Assembly (NCBI GenBank): GCA_945913255.1 | Contig: CAMEDC010000020.1 | Coordinates: forward strand, 1-53,088 | DNA length: 53,088 nt | Source: an uncultured Lachnospiraceae bacterium | Lineage (GTDB): Bacteria > Bacillota > Clostridia > Lachnospirales > Lachnospiraceae | Direction of reading: 5' to 3' | Shown: one piece after another, positions 25,085-34,714 of the stretch | How positions within the stretch are numbered: position 1 is the stretch's first letter | Layout: every line of letters begins with the position of its first letter | Notes under the pieces: generated by a model | Database searches by the model: none | Told to the model about the DNA's origin: nothing | Seen by the model: only the letters and a program-made list of their open reading frames with translations | Made by a program: the position numbers and the translations under genes

Positions 25085-26206
25085 TCACTTTTCTGCCTTG
25101 CCTCGCCTTTTATCCTCATACATACAGGCATCTGCCTTTTTTACCACCTCCGGAATCTCCTGTCCCTTTCCGAAGGCAATACCCACTGCTACAGAGACCG
25201 GGATCTCACTGCCTGCATTTTCTCTTTCCAGCTTTTGTCTGATTACTTCCACTAACTTGTCCGCCTCATTGGATTCAGGATTATCAAGAATCATCAGAAA
25301 TTCGTCTCCGCCAATTCGATAGGCACGGCATCTGTCATCCGTACAATCGTATAATGCGGCGGAAAGCTTTTCTATCGCCTTATCTCCCACTGCATGTCCG
25401 TATTGGTCATTCAGTTCTTTGAGATTATTCAAATCCCAGAATGTCACCGCAATCTGCTCTATTCCCGGATAATACTCCTCCACCATTTCCTCATACTTGC
25501 TTTTATTGTAAACCTTTGTAATGGTGTCCGTTTCCTTGAGATAGGTCAATCTGGCTATTTTGTACGCATCCTCATTGCTGCTGACAACCATATAGTGTAC
25601 GATAATGGTAAACAGTAAAAAGATAACTGCCCGCGGAAACACTTCAAATGCCCCGATAATATATACAGGATTTTCATTGAACGGAAGCGTCAGCCCGTTT
25701 CCTTCCGCCAGATTCAGATACCAGCTTCTCACATGCTGGCTCTGGAGCAGAATATTCAAATCACAGATACCGTAATAAAAACTGACATAGGAACTGATCA
25801 GCATGGTAAGCGTATTCATCCCACAAACGAACCAGACGGTACTGCGTTTCCGATACTGAATAGCAAACAATAACGGTAATACATAAATATAGACCGCGTG
25901 AAAAGACAAAAATGATGCAATCACTCCCGACTCAACACACATCAGTGTCAGCAAAGCATATTTCAGCCAGGGCTTCGCAAGCTCACCTTTAAAGAAAATA
26001 TACATTGCCGACAAAAGCAGTACAAAAGTAGACAAAAAAGCAATCGAAATCAGTTTTTTATCCACCTCAAAAAAATCTACCATTGTCAGGAACCACATCA
26101 GGCCGACTGCTGCAAATGTCCAGATAAATCCTTTCAGTGTACGCTTATTTGCTTTGATTTCCTGTTCCAGTACCTCACGGCGATACTGTTCTTTAAAATC
26201 TTCCAT
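25085..26206 (-). CDS. Membrane-bound diguanylate cyclase (GGDEF)
   Basis: A 373 aa protein. About five or six hydrophobic segments occupy residues ~27-206, forming an unrecognised membrane sensor. The GGDEF domain follows: substrate and metal residues in FWDLNNLKELNDQYGH (257-271) and the active GGDEF loop intact at 299-303. The upstream RxxD inhibitory site is not present at the usual distance. It should make c-di-GMP from two GTP at the inner membrane. An HD-GYP phosphodiesterase lies three genes upstream in the same cluster, so both synthesis and breakdown are encoded together. AAGGA precedes the ATG. Confidence 0.9.
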   Translation of the reverse strand: MEDFKEQYRREVLEQEIKANKRTLKGFIWTFAAVGLMWFLTMVDFFEVDKKLISIAFLSTFVLLLSAMYIFFKGELAKPWLKYALLTLMCVESGVIASFLSFHAVYIYVLPLLFAIQYRKRSTVWFVCGMNTLTMLISSYVSFYYGICDLNILLQSQHVRSWYLNLAEGNGLTLPFNENPVYIIGAFEVFPRAVIFLLFTIIVHYMVVSSNEDAYKIARLTYLKETDTITKVYNKSKYEEMVEEYYPGIEQIAVTFWDLNNLKELNDQYGHAVGDKAIEKLSAALYDCTDDRCRAYRIGGDEFLMILDNPESNEADKLVEVIRQKLERENAGSEIPVSVAVGIAFGKGQEIPEVVKKADACMYEDKRRGKAEK

Positions 26207-26244
26207 AACAATTTTTCCTTATCTTTTATCCGCATTCTTATGAT

Positions 26245-27069
26245 TTACACAGAGGCAATCCGGCTTCTCAGAAACGCCGCCGACTTTTTCATGCAAGCCT
26301 CCTGATTTGCCGCATCAAAGTGTTCTATGGCCAGATACCCCTTGTATCCGGTCTGCACAATGTTATCAAGAACTTTGCTCATCGGAAGATAGCCGTCCCC
26401 CACCGCTACCGACTGTTCTCCCCGGTCCTTGCAATGGACATGTACCACTCTTTCCTTCAGCAACTCCCACGCTTCCAACACATCCTCACCGTGAATGATA
26501 AAATTGCCCGTGTCAAAAGTCATCTTTAACAACGGTATTTGTTCCAAAAACCAACACACTCCGTTTTCACAGCACAAGGGGGATTTTGTATCATCAAAAT
26601 CTTCCACTGTCACGGCAATGCCCGCATCTGTTCCCAGGGAAACGATATCAGCAAGTCCCTCCGCCATGCGCATCGCTTTCTCATTTTTGCTTAACAGCGC
26701 TGCTGTACAGTGATATTCCGGCACGCATTTTCTCAGTGCTTCTGCTTCCTCATTCGAAAAGAAGCCCGGTACCACAAGGATTTTTTCAGCTCTTGCCTTG
26801 AAAGCTGTGTCTATATGCATTTTTGCTTTTTCCTTCTCGTCCTTGTGATCCATCTCATAAAACTCGTAGATACAGCTGATATGCAGACCCGCCTCCCGCA
26901 AAAAGTCATACGTTTCTTCATGGGAGTATAAATAGGTCATGTTGATTTCCACCGCTTCTATCCCGGCACCTCTTGCTCCGTTCAGCAATTCCTTCAGCGG
27001 CTTACCCGTCTGTTCCGCCGCCTGCAAAATATGATCATAAAATACAGATACCCCTATTTTCTCTCTCAT
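26245..27069 (-). CDS. Xylose isomerase-like TIM-barrel protein (sugar phosphate isomerase/epimerase family)
   Basis: A 274 aa protein of the AP_endonuc_2 TIM-barrel family. Probable metal ligands lie in VEDFDD (Glu), MTFDTGN (Asp), VHVHCKD (His) and YLAIEHF (Glu), the usual four-ligand arrangement. Members act as isomerases, epimerases or dehydratases on sugars and inositols; the specific substrate cannot be read here. It starts 4 nt after the ThuA-like gene stop, so the two are almost certainly co-translated. ThuA-like proteins often neighbour such isomerases in sugar catabolic operons. No signal peptide. Confidence 0.85.
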   Translation of the reverse strand: MREKIGVSVFYDHILQAAEQTGKPLKELLNGARGAGIEAVEINMTYLYSHEETYDFLREAGLHISCIYEFYEMDHKDEKEKAKMHIDTAFKARAEKILVVPGFFSNEEAEALRKCVPEYHCTAALLSKNEKAMRMAEGLADIVSLGTDAGIAVTVEDFDDTKSPLCCENGVCWFLEQIPLLKMTFDTGNFIIHGEDVLEAWELLKERVVHVHCKDRGEQSVAVGDGYLPMSKVLDNIVQTGYKGYLAIEHFDAANQEACMKKSAAFLRSRIASV

Positions 27070-27073
27070 TGCC

Positions 27074-27781
27074 TCAGTCCTTTATCTCCTGACATGCAAG
27101 GCATTTTCTCTCTGCTGACGCAGGAGCACAAAAACGCACTGCATTGATAATAATCTGCTGGATTTCCGGTATGTAATATATGGGATATTCCTCGTGTCCC
27201 GGCTGAAAATAGAAAATCTTTCCGCGTCCTCTGGTAAAGGTACATCCGCTTCGAAACACCTGCCCGCCTGAGAACCACCCGGAAAAAATTACATCATCCG
27301 GCTTCGGAATATCAAAATATTCACCATACATTTCTTCCTGCGGAATCTCCAGCTTCTCCGGGATACCTGCGGCAATCGGATGTGTAGGCAAAATACACCA
27401 GAGTTTTTCCTGCTCCCCATGTTTCCACTTCAATGTCATGGAAGTTCCCATGAGCCTTTTCATAATTTTGGAGATATGCGCCGAGTGCAGCGCAATCAGG
27501 CCCATACCCGACAAAACATGCTGCTGAACACGTTCTGCCACAGCATCCGAAAATTCATCCTGCAGCGCATGACTCCAGATAATCAATACATCTGTATCCT
27601 GCAATACTTCCTCCGTCAGGCCATGCTCCGGCATGTCAAAGGTTGTCGTCCGCACCTGAAAATCCTGCTCCTTTTCCAGAAAAGAAGCAATACAGCCGTG
27701 AATCCCGTCCGGATAAACCTGACGGATCGCTTCATATTCCCTTTCATGCTTAAATTCGTTCCAAACCGTAATTTTCAACAT
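27074..27781 (-). CDS. ThuA-like (trehalose utilization) domain protein
   Basis: A 235 aa protein. The N-terminus KITVWNEFKHER, the VLIIWSHALQDEF segment, the ALHSAH motif near residue 98 and the C-terminal GKIFYFQPGHEEYP with its His-Glu are the conserved features of ThuA-like proteins, which have a glutamine-amidotransferase-like fold. The reaction is poorly defined; ThuA in rhizobia takes part in trehalose conversion, and relatives occur with sugar dehydrogenases. Here it is paired with the TIM-barrel protein downstream (4-nt gap). AAAGAGG lies 9 nt before the ATG. Function in this organism is unknown. Confidence 0.83.
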   Translation of the reverse strand: MLKITVWNEFKHEREYEAIRQVYPDGIHGCIASFLEKEQDFQVRTTTFDMPEHGLTEEVLQDTDVLIIWSHALQDEFSDAVAERVQQHVLSGMGLIALHSAHISKIMKRLMGTSMTLKWKHGEQEKLWCILPTHPIAAGIPEKLEIPQEEMYGEYFDIPKPDDVIFSGWFSGGQVFRSGCTFTRGRGKIFYFQPGHEEYPIYYIPEIQQIIINAVRFCAPASAERKCLACQEIKD

Positions 27782-27829
27782 CGTGCACCTCTTTTTGCAA
27801 TCTTTCCGCCAAACATCACTCTCTGCATT

Positions 27830-28930
27830 TTACCGGATAACAATACTCGCGCAGTTAATATCCTCTGCGAGATTATAAACTTTTCCTTTTTTCAGCTCTA
27901 CAACCTTTGGCCGCAGCAGATTTTCCGCATTGTTTTCTACTACCTTTGCAGTTTCACCATTACTTAGCTGAACGATGCTTCCCACCGGATATAGAATCAC
28001 ACTGTTTAAGAAACTCCGCATAACAGTAATATCCAGCTCATGTGTCATCGCCATAATCATTTCCACCGCATCCCTCTGTGTCATGGGCTTTTTATAGGGT
28101 CGTTCCGTAACCAACGCATCATAAACATCCGCTACCGAAATCACTTTCGCATAGGGACTGATCTGTTCTCCCTTCAATCCAAGCGGATAGCCTTTCCCAT
28201 TAATTTTTTCATGATGTTCCAGCACACCACGGATTACTTCCTGCGATATATCCTGTTTTCCGTTCAAAATGCGATAGCCTAAAACCGGATGCTGACGCAT
28301 GACAGAAAACTCTTCCTCCGTCAGTTTCTCCGGTTTATTCAGGATTTCATTCGGGATTTTTTGCTTGCCAACATCATGCAAAAGCCCTACGATTCCCAGT
28401 TCGTGGACTTCCTTTTCACTGAATTGAAGCTTTTTGGCAATCACCATTCCGATGGTCGCTACATCCACACTGTGCTTAAATGTATACTCATCACTGACTT
28501 TCAACATCCCGATATCGACTGCAATTGCATCGTTTTCCGCAATCGACCGCATCAAATCATCAGCGATATTGTCTGCAGCATTGGAAAAGTCTGCCGATTC
28601 AATATTGCTGTATAGATACTGCATTCCTTCCGCGACCCGCTTTTTCACGCTCTCGGAAAGCATTACCTTCGCCTTATCTTCTACCTTCAGCTGCTCTATC
28701 TTATTCTGAACCGGTTTGGGTATTTCCGGTTCCTTTAGATCTTCCGGTTCCGGTCCGCCCTCTCTGATGTAAACACCGGTTATTTTCATGGATTTCAGAG
28801 CGTCAATCTGATATTCATCCAGCTTTGCTCCCCTTGCGATCAAAGTCCGCCCCATTTTATCCACAATTACCTGATCGATAACCATTCCGCTTTCTAACAG
28901 CCTTATACTTATATACCTTCTCTTACTCAA
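27830..28930 (-). CDS. HD-GYP-domain cyclic di-GMP phosphodiesterase
   Basis: A 366 aa cytoplasmic protein. An N-terminal ~60-residue DUF3391-like segment and a charged linker precede the HD-GYP domain. Metal and catalytic motifs are intact: His153 in FKHSVDVA, HD at 185-186 in LLHDVGKQKIP, HH at 239-240, and GYP at 247-249 (NGKGYPLG). It should hydrolyse c-di-GMP. A ~60-residue tail ends in a short hydrophobic region. Its ATG overlaps the stop of the upstream WYL gene by 4 nt, which ties it to two WYL regulators. No receiver domain is present. Confidence 0.92.
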   Translation of the reverse strand: MSKRRYISIRLLESGMVIDQVIVDKMGRTLIARGAKLDEYQIDALKSMKITGVYIREGGPEPEDLKEPEIPKPVQNKIEQLKVEDKAKVMLSESVKKRVAEGMQYLYSNIESADFSNAADNIADDLMRSIAENDAIAVDIGMLKVSDEYTFKHSVDVATIGMVIAKKLQFSEKEVHELGIVGLLHDVGKQKIPNEILNKPEKLTEEEFSVMRQHPVLGYRILNGKQDISQEVIRGVLEHHEKINGKGYPLGLKGEQISPYAKVISVADVYDALVTERPYKKPMTQRDAVEMIMAMTHELDITVMRSFLNSVILYPVGSIVQLSNGETAKVVENNAENLLRPKVVELKKGKVYNLAEDINCASIVIR

Positions 28931-29898
28931 GATATCACCGCCTCAGATTCATAAAATTCCAGCCGCTTTTTGGCACTTTCCAAAATTTCTTCCCGAAGAC
29001 TTTGCGGCTCCATTACCAAGACCGAACTTCCGTAACCGTTAACCCAATTTCTGAAATTTTTAATGCCAATAACATCGTCCTCAAAATAAAGGTTCTCACC
29101 CTTCTGTGTCCAGATTCCGTTCGTTCTGGATGCCAGATCCCGCTTTACTTTGTGCTGTACATTCGCCTCGTTGCGTATCAGAATTTTTACATGTACCTTA
29201 CATCCGACTTCCATTCCCCAGATATTGGGCAGCTGCTCTAACACACTTCTGTCTTCAATCTCAATCTTTTCTTCCGAAATTTCATACTTCCGGATTCTGT
29301 CCAAACGCAGGCTGAGGATACTCCCTTCCTTAACCGTAACCACATAGTACAAATCATCCATTGCATTATGTACCAGCTCCAATGGACGAATTGTGGTAAA
29401 TACCAGTTCTCCGTCACGTGTTTTATAGGTAACCCGAATCGTTTCGCCTTCTTGTATCAACTGATTCAACTGTTCCGCCTTAACCTGCATATTGGCTCGC
29501 GCCTGATTGTACATCGGTTTCATTGCATAGTTCTTATGAACCCTGCCTATTTCAAATTTATCACCATCTAAAAATTCATTCAGACAGGAAAACTCCAGTT
29601 CACTCAACGGCAAGTAGACCTCATTGCGACAGATTGCATTGGCATACAGCGGAACTTCATCTCCTTCTCCGCTTTCCAAAAGTGAGACAATGCTGTCCGT
29701 ATCTTCCTCATCCTTTGTAAAAAAGGTAATTCCACATTCCCTGTGCGTATGCAGCATCACGATATCTTTCCGCACAACAGAAGCAGGAATATCCAACATT
29801 GCAGCAATATCCCGAATGGAGTAGCATGCACGTTCCGCCTGAAAAAGAGCAAGTATCGTGTTCAACCGATAAATCGAATTTAAGCTGCTGCAACTCAT
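28927..29898 (-). CDS. WYL-domain transcriptional regulator (second of pair)
   Basis: About 323 aa from the ATG at 29898, which overlaps the stop of the preceding WYL gene (ATGA). The N-terminal ~70 residues form a winged helix (LNTILALFQAERACYSIRDIAAMLDIPASVVRKDI). The WYL domain occupies the middle, with ETIRVTYKTRDGELVF and a PLELVHNAMDDLYYVV segment, followed by a WCX-like C-terminal part ending in VLVMEPQSLREEILES. WYL domains bind ligands, in some cases nucleic acids or nucleotides. It probably acts with its neighbour on the same promoter; a link to c-di-GMP is suggested only by the downstream HD-GYP gene. Confidence 0.88.
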   Translation of the reverse strand: MSCSSLNSIYRLNTILALFQAERACYSIRDIAAMLDIPASVVRKDIVMLHTHRECGITFFTKDEEDTDSIVSLLESGEGDEVPLYANAICRNEVYLPLSELEFSCLNEFLDGDKFEIGRVHKNYAMKPMYNQARANMQVKAEQLNQLIQEGETIRVTYKTRDGELVFTTIRPLELVHNAMDDLYYVVTVKEGSILSLRLDRIRKYEISEEKIEIEDRSVLEQLPNIWGMEVGCKVHVKILIRNEANVQHKVKRDLASRTNGIWTQKGENLYFEDDVIGIKNFRNWVNGYGSSVLVMEPQSLREEILESAKKRLEFYESEAVIS

Positions 29899-31118
29899 TC
29901 TTCTTCCTCCAATTGCCTGTATGCGTCCAGAATGCGGCGTGCGGATTCCTTCATGATATTTCGCAGTCTCTCCGGCTCCAACACACGACAATTATATCCG
30001 AATCGCCTTAAATATCCGGCGAAATCATTGATACCGCTCACCTCGTCCTCATAGTAAAGGACGCCGCCTTCCTCTGTCAGTCTTGCACCGAGTCTGTTCA
30101 CACGCAGACGGTTTAATTTTTCTCTGATTGCAAAAATATTATCAAATTCAACTTTCACATGCACCGGATCTTCCACCGATATCGAAAACATCGAATCAAT
30201 AATACTGCGATAAAACGCATTCCTGAAAATATGATTTTCCTGCTCTGTAGCCTCTATGTTTATGACAGTGCCATACTGAATGATCAGCCTTACGCCCTTA
30301 CTTTCACCCAATAAATAAAGCTGATCCTTATCCACTGAATACACCACATTTCCCACAGCAAAAGGAATCGTAATTATCTGCTGAGCATGATTCCGATATG
30401 CAATCATCAGAATCTTTTCCTCAAACGGATACCGATTCAGTTCATCCAATAATGCCTCCAGTTTCCCGGCATTCTCAAAGCTTTTATTATAAACAACATA
30501 AGCCGAAGATGAGATGTCCTCGTCTTCGGGTTCATTGAATAACGCGATTGTCAACTTTTTCTGTATCTGCTTTAATACCTGCTCATGGTGATGTCCCCTC
30601 GAACAGGTCTCTAATAAGTTCAATAATTCTATGGCATCTGACGATGTCAGGGCAAGCTGTAACAAAGCATTGCCGGAAATGCTGTATTTATCGCCGACAG
30701 CAACAACCATCCTTGCCTCAGCCAATTCATTCAACGCAGTCCTGATAGTTTTCAAATCCGCCCGGACACCCTCCTGATTGTATTTCCGAAGCATCTTTCC
30801 AAGCTCAGCTACCGTATATCCGTTACTGCTGTTTTGTAAAATAAGCATCAAAAACAGTTTTCGTATCTTCTGTGCATCAGAAGCTTCAAAATACCCTTTC
30901 GATTCCTCCGCCTCCTCTTTTTTCAGCACATACCCCTGTTTTGCTTTGATCCCTTTTATTTGGTATCCCTGCTTACACAATTCCCTGATGTCCATCTGCA
31001 TGGAACGTTCACTTATTTGATAGGTATCCATCAGGTACTTATACGTACAACAGTCATTGTCCAACAGATCTTTCAGTATATTTTTTCTGCGCGCTTCCCC
31101 GGACTTCATCTTCGCCAT
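29895..31118 (-). CDS. WYL-domain transcriptional regulator (first of pair)
   Basis: A 407 aa protein. Two winged-helix segments occur: residues ~10-65 (RRKNILKDLLDNDCCTYKYLMDTY...) and ~85-150 (FLMLILQNSSNGYTVAELGKML). The WYL domain follows around residues 215-290 (EKILMIAYRNHAQQIITIPFAVGNVVYSVDKDQLYLLGE), and a WCX-type C-terminal domain ends in NCRVLEPERLRNIMKES, much like its neighbour. The two proteins are probably paralogues acting together. GGGAGG lies before the ATG. It heads the seven-gene cluster, and a dyad overlaps its -35 region, suggesting autoregulation. Confidence 0.88.
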   Translation of the reverse strand: MAKMKSGEARRKNILKDLLDNDCCTYKYLMDTYQISERSMQMDIRELCKQGYQIKGIKAKQGYVLKKEEAEESKGYFEASDAQKIRKLFLMLILQNSSNGYTVAELGKMLRKYNQEGVRADLKTIRTALNELAEARMVVAVGDKYSISGNALLQLALTSSDAIELLNLLETCSRGHHHEQVLKQIQKKLTIALFNEPEDEDISSSAYVVYNKSFENAGKLEALLDELNRYPFEEKILMIAYRNHAQQIITIPFAVGNVVYSVDKDQLYLLGESKGVRLIIQYGTVINIEATEQENHIFRNAFYRSIIDSMFSISVEDPVHVKVEFDNIFAIREKLNRLRVNRLGARLTEEGGVLYYEDEVSGINDFAGYLRRFGYNCRVLEPERLRNIMKESARRILDAYRQLEEEE

Positions 31119-31184
31119 ATCAGTATTTCCTCCCGGAGGGTCTCAACTGCCGCCTTCGCAGCCGCTTGTTTTTCTCATGCGCTC

Positions 31185-31216
31185 ATTATATCATACTCAT
31201 GCTACTCTTTGGTAGC
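31185..31216 (-). promoter_or_regulatory. Promoter of the WYL cluster with a dyad over the -35 region
   Basis: TATAAT (31190-31185) lies on the minus strand. The -35 position (31213-31208) is poor and is covered by the inverted repeat GCTAC-N6-GTAGC (31201-31216), a candidate autoregulatory operator. Confidence 0.5.
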
Positions 31217-31263
31217 GTCTTCTTCCAATATTTCCAAGATTCCCTCTTCCGCACGCAGTTGTA

Positions 31264-31380
31264 TCAGTTGAAGCAACTATCTACCCGCCGGAATGCCGAA
31301 GGGAATTCGGTAATCCGATTCCTGAAATTGTCCAGCTCATCTATTTTCATGCTTAAATCAGAACCGGTTGCATAATTCAT
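31264..31380 (-). CDS. Possible 38-codon ORF, unknown
   Basis: An ATG at 31380 opens 38 codons (MNYATGSDLS start, RRVDSCFN end) in the 330-nt gap between the WYL cluster and the SH3b-transglutaminase gene. The ribosome site is weak (GGGTTGGGG at a long distance). It has no recognised motif and may be chance. The rest of this gap, apart from the WYL promoter, shows no clear terminator or other feature. Confidence 0.2.
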   Translation of the reverse strand: MNYATGSDLSMKIDELDNFRNRITEFPSAFRRVDSCFN

Positions 31381-31448
31381 AATACTGACAACCCCAACCC
31401 TCTGCAGAACTTACTGTCCCATGGGCTGCTGTTGCTTAATTTCAGTAA

Positions 31449-32459
31449 TTACTCCGACTTCGAATTATAGGAAATCACTGTCCGTTCTCGGTTAAATTCC
31501 TCCTCGCCAAGCAGCAGATACAAATTGCTGCCGTTTGAATCATTCCAGGTAACATCCACATAGTAATAAGTACCATCGATGTATACACGATTCCATGCAT
31601 GGGTACTGGTCCTCTTACCGCCGACGTAGCCTCTGACATAATCAGCGTTGACTCCTGCGGTATTCATCAGATTTTTAAATGCATTGGCATACCCCTGGCA
31701 GCGGCCTTTCCCGAGCAAAATAGCATCTCGGGTTGTATAATAATTCAAATCATATGTCATGTGGTCGCAAAGATATTGATTTACGGCACGCACCTTATCA
31801 AAATCATCCATGTCCGGCGTGATAATCTGTGATACCACCCACTCACATAACTCCTGTTTTGACATTTCTTCCGGATTCTTCTGAACTGCCTGTGCAGATA
31901 TTTCCTGCATCGGCTTTTCCGCTGCGGGTTCCGCCTGTACGGTTTCCAGTATCGGTTCTGTCTGCACCGGCTCCGCCGTTGCAGACTTTTGAATTGACGT
32001 ACCAGCCGGCTTTACCAAATCGCCATTCGTATCGTAAATGTCGCCATACTTGCCGCAGACATACCCTTCGCCTTCTCCATAGGCAATTTTGAGCCATCCG
32101 CTCTCCTCCTCAAAGTAATCATGGGTTTCGCCCTGACTCACAGTTCCGAGGATTGTGCCGTTCGGTGTTTCTCTGACATTCAGTTTTCCTGCCTGAATAC
32201 AAATGTATCCGATTGGTTCCGGCGCATCGCTTACTTCGGTCTCGTTGATTTCCTCAATCAATACTTCGGGCGATATAGCAGCTATGCTTTCCCCAATCTC
32301 CGATTCCTTTGATACCTCGGGGAAGAAGAAAAACTGCTGATTCAGACGGGACAAACAGTCAATATGATTAACACCAAAGAATCCGGCTGCCAGAATTATG
32401 TACAGCATCAGCTTCCTCTGTACTTTCTTAATTTGTTTTCTGTTCATTGCAAGTCTCAT
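31449..32459 (-). CDS. Membrane-anchored SH3b-transglutaminase-like protein
   Basis: A 336 aa protein. A basic start and hydrophobic helix (residues ~17-31) form a signal anchor. A bacterial SH3 domain follows at ~83-140 (GKLNVRETPNGTILGTV...GYVCGKYGD), then a Pro/Glu/Gln-rich linker, then a transglutaminase-like domain with the catalytic triad Cys254 (GKGRCQGYANA), His287 (THAWNRV) and Asp302 (VDVTWND). SH3b domains bind cell-wall peptides, so the enzyme probably acts on peptidoglycan or envelope protein as a protease or cross-linker. It starts 26 nt after the TPR gene, with GGAGGAGG upstream, so the two form an operon. Confidence 0.88.
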   Translation of the reverse strand: MRLAMNRKQIKKVQRKLMLYIILAAGFFGVNHIDCLSRLNQQFFFFPEVSKESEIGESIAAISPEVLIEEINETEVSDAPEPIGYICIQAGKLNVRETPNGTILGTVSQGETHDYFEEESGWLKIAYGEGEGYVCGKYGDIYDTNGDLVKPAGTSIQKSATAEPVQTEPILETVQAEPAAEKPMQEISAQAVQKNPEEMSKQELCEWVVSQIITPDMDDFDKVRAVNQYLCDHMTYDLNYYTTRDAILLGKGRCQGYANAFKNLMNTAGVNADYVRGYVGGKRTSTHAWNRVYIDGTYYYVDVTWNDSNGSNLYLLLGEEEFNRERTVISYNSKSE

Positions 32460-32485
32460 CGTTTCCTCCTCCCCAAATCAATACT

Positions 32486-34714
32486 TTACTGTGCTCTTTT
32501 GCGTTTGCTGACAAGTACTGCAGCGATTCCTATCAGAACTGCCGCTCCGCCGACACCTACTGCAGCCGGAATTACGTTTGTTACGGATACATTGGCTGCG
32601 GATGTTTCTTCGGCTTTGCTTACGTTTTCATATGCAACCACCTGTTCTGCCGTTTCCTCACCTGCTTTCTCCTCCGCAGACTCCAGGTGTGGTGTTTCCA
32701 AACCTGCCATCTCGCAGAACTTCTCGTCTGTCAGCAAGTTACGGATTTCATAGTCATGCAGGATTTCACGGGCATCCCCGGGGTAGTAATCCAATAGGAA
32801 CTGATAGATTTCTCTTGCTTTGTCTAAGCGTCCGAGAATGCTTTCCGCTATCAGTACATCCGAGTCCTCATAGGCATAACGGACACTGTCAATGTCTGCT
32901 ATTACTTCCTCAGCACCTTCCTTTCCAAGTGCTGTAAGCGCTGCGGCTTTATATGCCTTCCCCTTTAAGGAATCCGGGGCTCCTTTCAAATACTGCTCCG
33001 CATTAGTCAACAAGGCTTCATAGTCCTCCTCCTGATATGCAAGCAACATATAATAGTAGGACACATCTTCCAGACCGCCTTCGTCGAGATAGTGCTCGAT
33101 TTCCGACCTTGCCCGGTCGTACTGCCCGGCGGCAATGTAACATTCCGCCACACTGAGTATACTGTCCTTGTTAAGAGCTATCCGGGCATTTTTTTCATAC
33201 TGCCCGGCAGCCATATCATAATCCTGATTGGCATAATAACTGTTTCCCAATCCGTTGGTTGCATAATAAGTCAGCATTTCCGTCTGATTCAGGGCTTTCT
33301 CATAACAGGACAGAGCCTCCTCATATTGTCCCAGGCCGCGCAATAAGGAACCGGCTGTCGTCAAAAAGTAATAATGATTGCCGTCCTCTACCAAACGTTC
33401 CCGGAAATAAGCGAGATAACTTTCCAGCGTTGCCTTTGTCATGTAAGAAGTATTGATTGTATCCGCCAACATAAGTGCCTGCATTTCCTCCGTTTCAGGC
33501 CATCCCGGATATCCGGATAAAATTGCAAGTGCTTCCTCTGCCGTGATATCCTTTTTATACATAACTGCGTAATTGTAAGCTTTTAAATAGGTATCATCCA
33601 TCTCAATGACTTCCCGGTACAAATCCGATACTTCCTCAAGATGACCGCTCTTTCTTGCTGCAACCGCAAGATTCGCTTTACTGCCATTTGCATCCGGATG
33701 CAATGCTACAACCTGATTGAACAGTTCTCCGGCTTCTTCGTACCGCCCAAGTCCATCGCAATAAATAGCTCCCAATTTGTTCATAACGACGGTATCTTCC
33801 GGATTCTCTGTAAGGAGCTCCTCGTATAAGGCAGCTGCTTCCTTTGGCAGTCCCATACTGTAATAAGTGTCTGCCCTGGAGCTTCGCATATCCGCACCGT
33901 CTTCGCTCTCAGCTTTCTCATAATAGAGTAGTGCCTCCTCGTAATAATCGTAGTCTGAAAGAGTCTCCGCAATTTCTTCATAGGTGTTATCACTCATATA
34001 ATTGAAAACAATCGTTTCCACATCATTCAGTTTGTACTCCAGTTCCAATGCTGCCATTCTTTCCCGGTATGTCTCCGAATCTTCATCCAATGCATACATT
34101 TCTTCATAGGCCTGTGCTGCCAATTCCGGCTCTCCCATGTTCTTCAGGCAATTTCCGATTGCACGCCTGTAATTCGCTCTGCCGGAGTCATCACCGGTGT
34201 AATTATCCAGAATGTTCTGGTAGACCGATATGGCTTTCTCATATTGCTTGCATTTAAGCAATGCGTCACCATAGTAGGACAACATATAATTATCCTCATA
34301 TCCAAGCTGCATCGCCTCAAGAACATACTTTTCCACATACCAGTATTCCTGCGCATTATACATGCTTCTGATTTTCTGTTCATAAACAGCTTCAGGACGA
34401 TTGTTATCCGTCATCAACTCATACGCCCGGTCATACAGTTCAACCGCTCTGTAATGGAAGTTCAGACTCTCTTCACATCTCCCCGCATTCCAAAAGTCTG
34501 TGGCATTCGCGTCGCCTGATGCGATCAGTTCCGCATACAATTTTGCAGCTGTTTCATAATCAGCCTCATCATAAGCCTGTTTCGCTTCCATCCTCAGAGT
34601 CTCGGCATCCGCCGCCAATACCGTTCCGCAGTTTCCCAGAAACATTGCACTTGCCAGCACTCCTGCTGCCACTCTTTTTAACGTTTCTCTTTTCTTTGTT
34701 TTTCTTGTCTTCAT
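32486..34714 (-). CDS. Extracytoplasmic TPR protein with C-terminal membrane anchor
   Basis: A 742 aa protein. The signal peptide has a Lys/Arg-rich start and ends near LAADAETL. The body is a long run of tetratricopeptide repeats, at least ten by eye, with typical W-x-x-G-x-x and A-x-x-x-Y-x-x-A positions (e.g. YEEALLYYEKAES, YDMAAGQYEKNAR). Residues ~715-735 form a hydrophobic helix (AAVGVGGAAVLIGIAAVLV) followed by SKRKRAQ, so the protein is probably tethered outside the cell by its C-terminus. It is likely a scaffold for protein complexes; the partner may be the transglutaminase protein encoded next. No close named family is recognised. Confidence 0.86.
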   Translation of the reverse strand: MKTRKTKKRETLKRVAAGVLASAMFLGNCGTVLAADAETLRMEAKQAYDEADYETAAKLYAELIASGDANATDFWNAGRCEESLNFHYRAVELYDRAYELMTDNNRPEAVYEQKIRSMYNAQEYWYVEKYVLEAMQLGYEDNYMLSYYGDALLKCKQYEKAISVYQNILDNYTGDDSGRANYRRAIGNCLKNMGEPELAAQAYEEMYALDEDSETYRERMAALELEYKLNDVETIVFNYMSDNTYEEIAETLSDYDYYEEALLYYEKAESEDGADMRSSRADTYYSMGLPKEAAALYEELLTENPEDTVVMNKLGAIYCDGLGRYEEAGELFNQVVALHPDANGSKANLAVAARKSGHLEEVSDLYREVIEMDDTYLKAYNYAVMYKKDITAEEALAILSGYPGWPETEEMQALMLADTINTSYMTKATLESYLAYFRERLVEDGNHYYFLTTAGSLLRGLGQYEEALSCYEKALNQTEMLTYYATNGLGNSYYANQDYDMAAGQYEKNARIALNKDSILSVAECYIAAGQYDRARSEIEHYLDEGGLEDVSYYYMLLAYQEEDYEALLTNAEQYLKGAPDSLKGKAYKAAALTALGKEGAEEVIADIDSVRYAYEDSDVLIAESILGRLDKAREIYQFLLDYYPGDAREILHDYEIRNLLTDEKFCEMAGLETPHLESAEEKAGEETAEQVVAYENVSKAEETSAANVSVTNVIPAAVGVGGAAVLIGIAAVLVSKRKRAQ

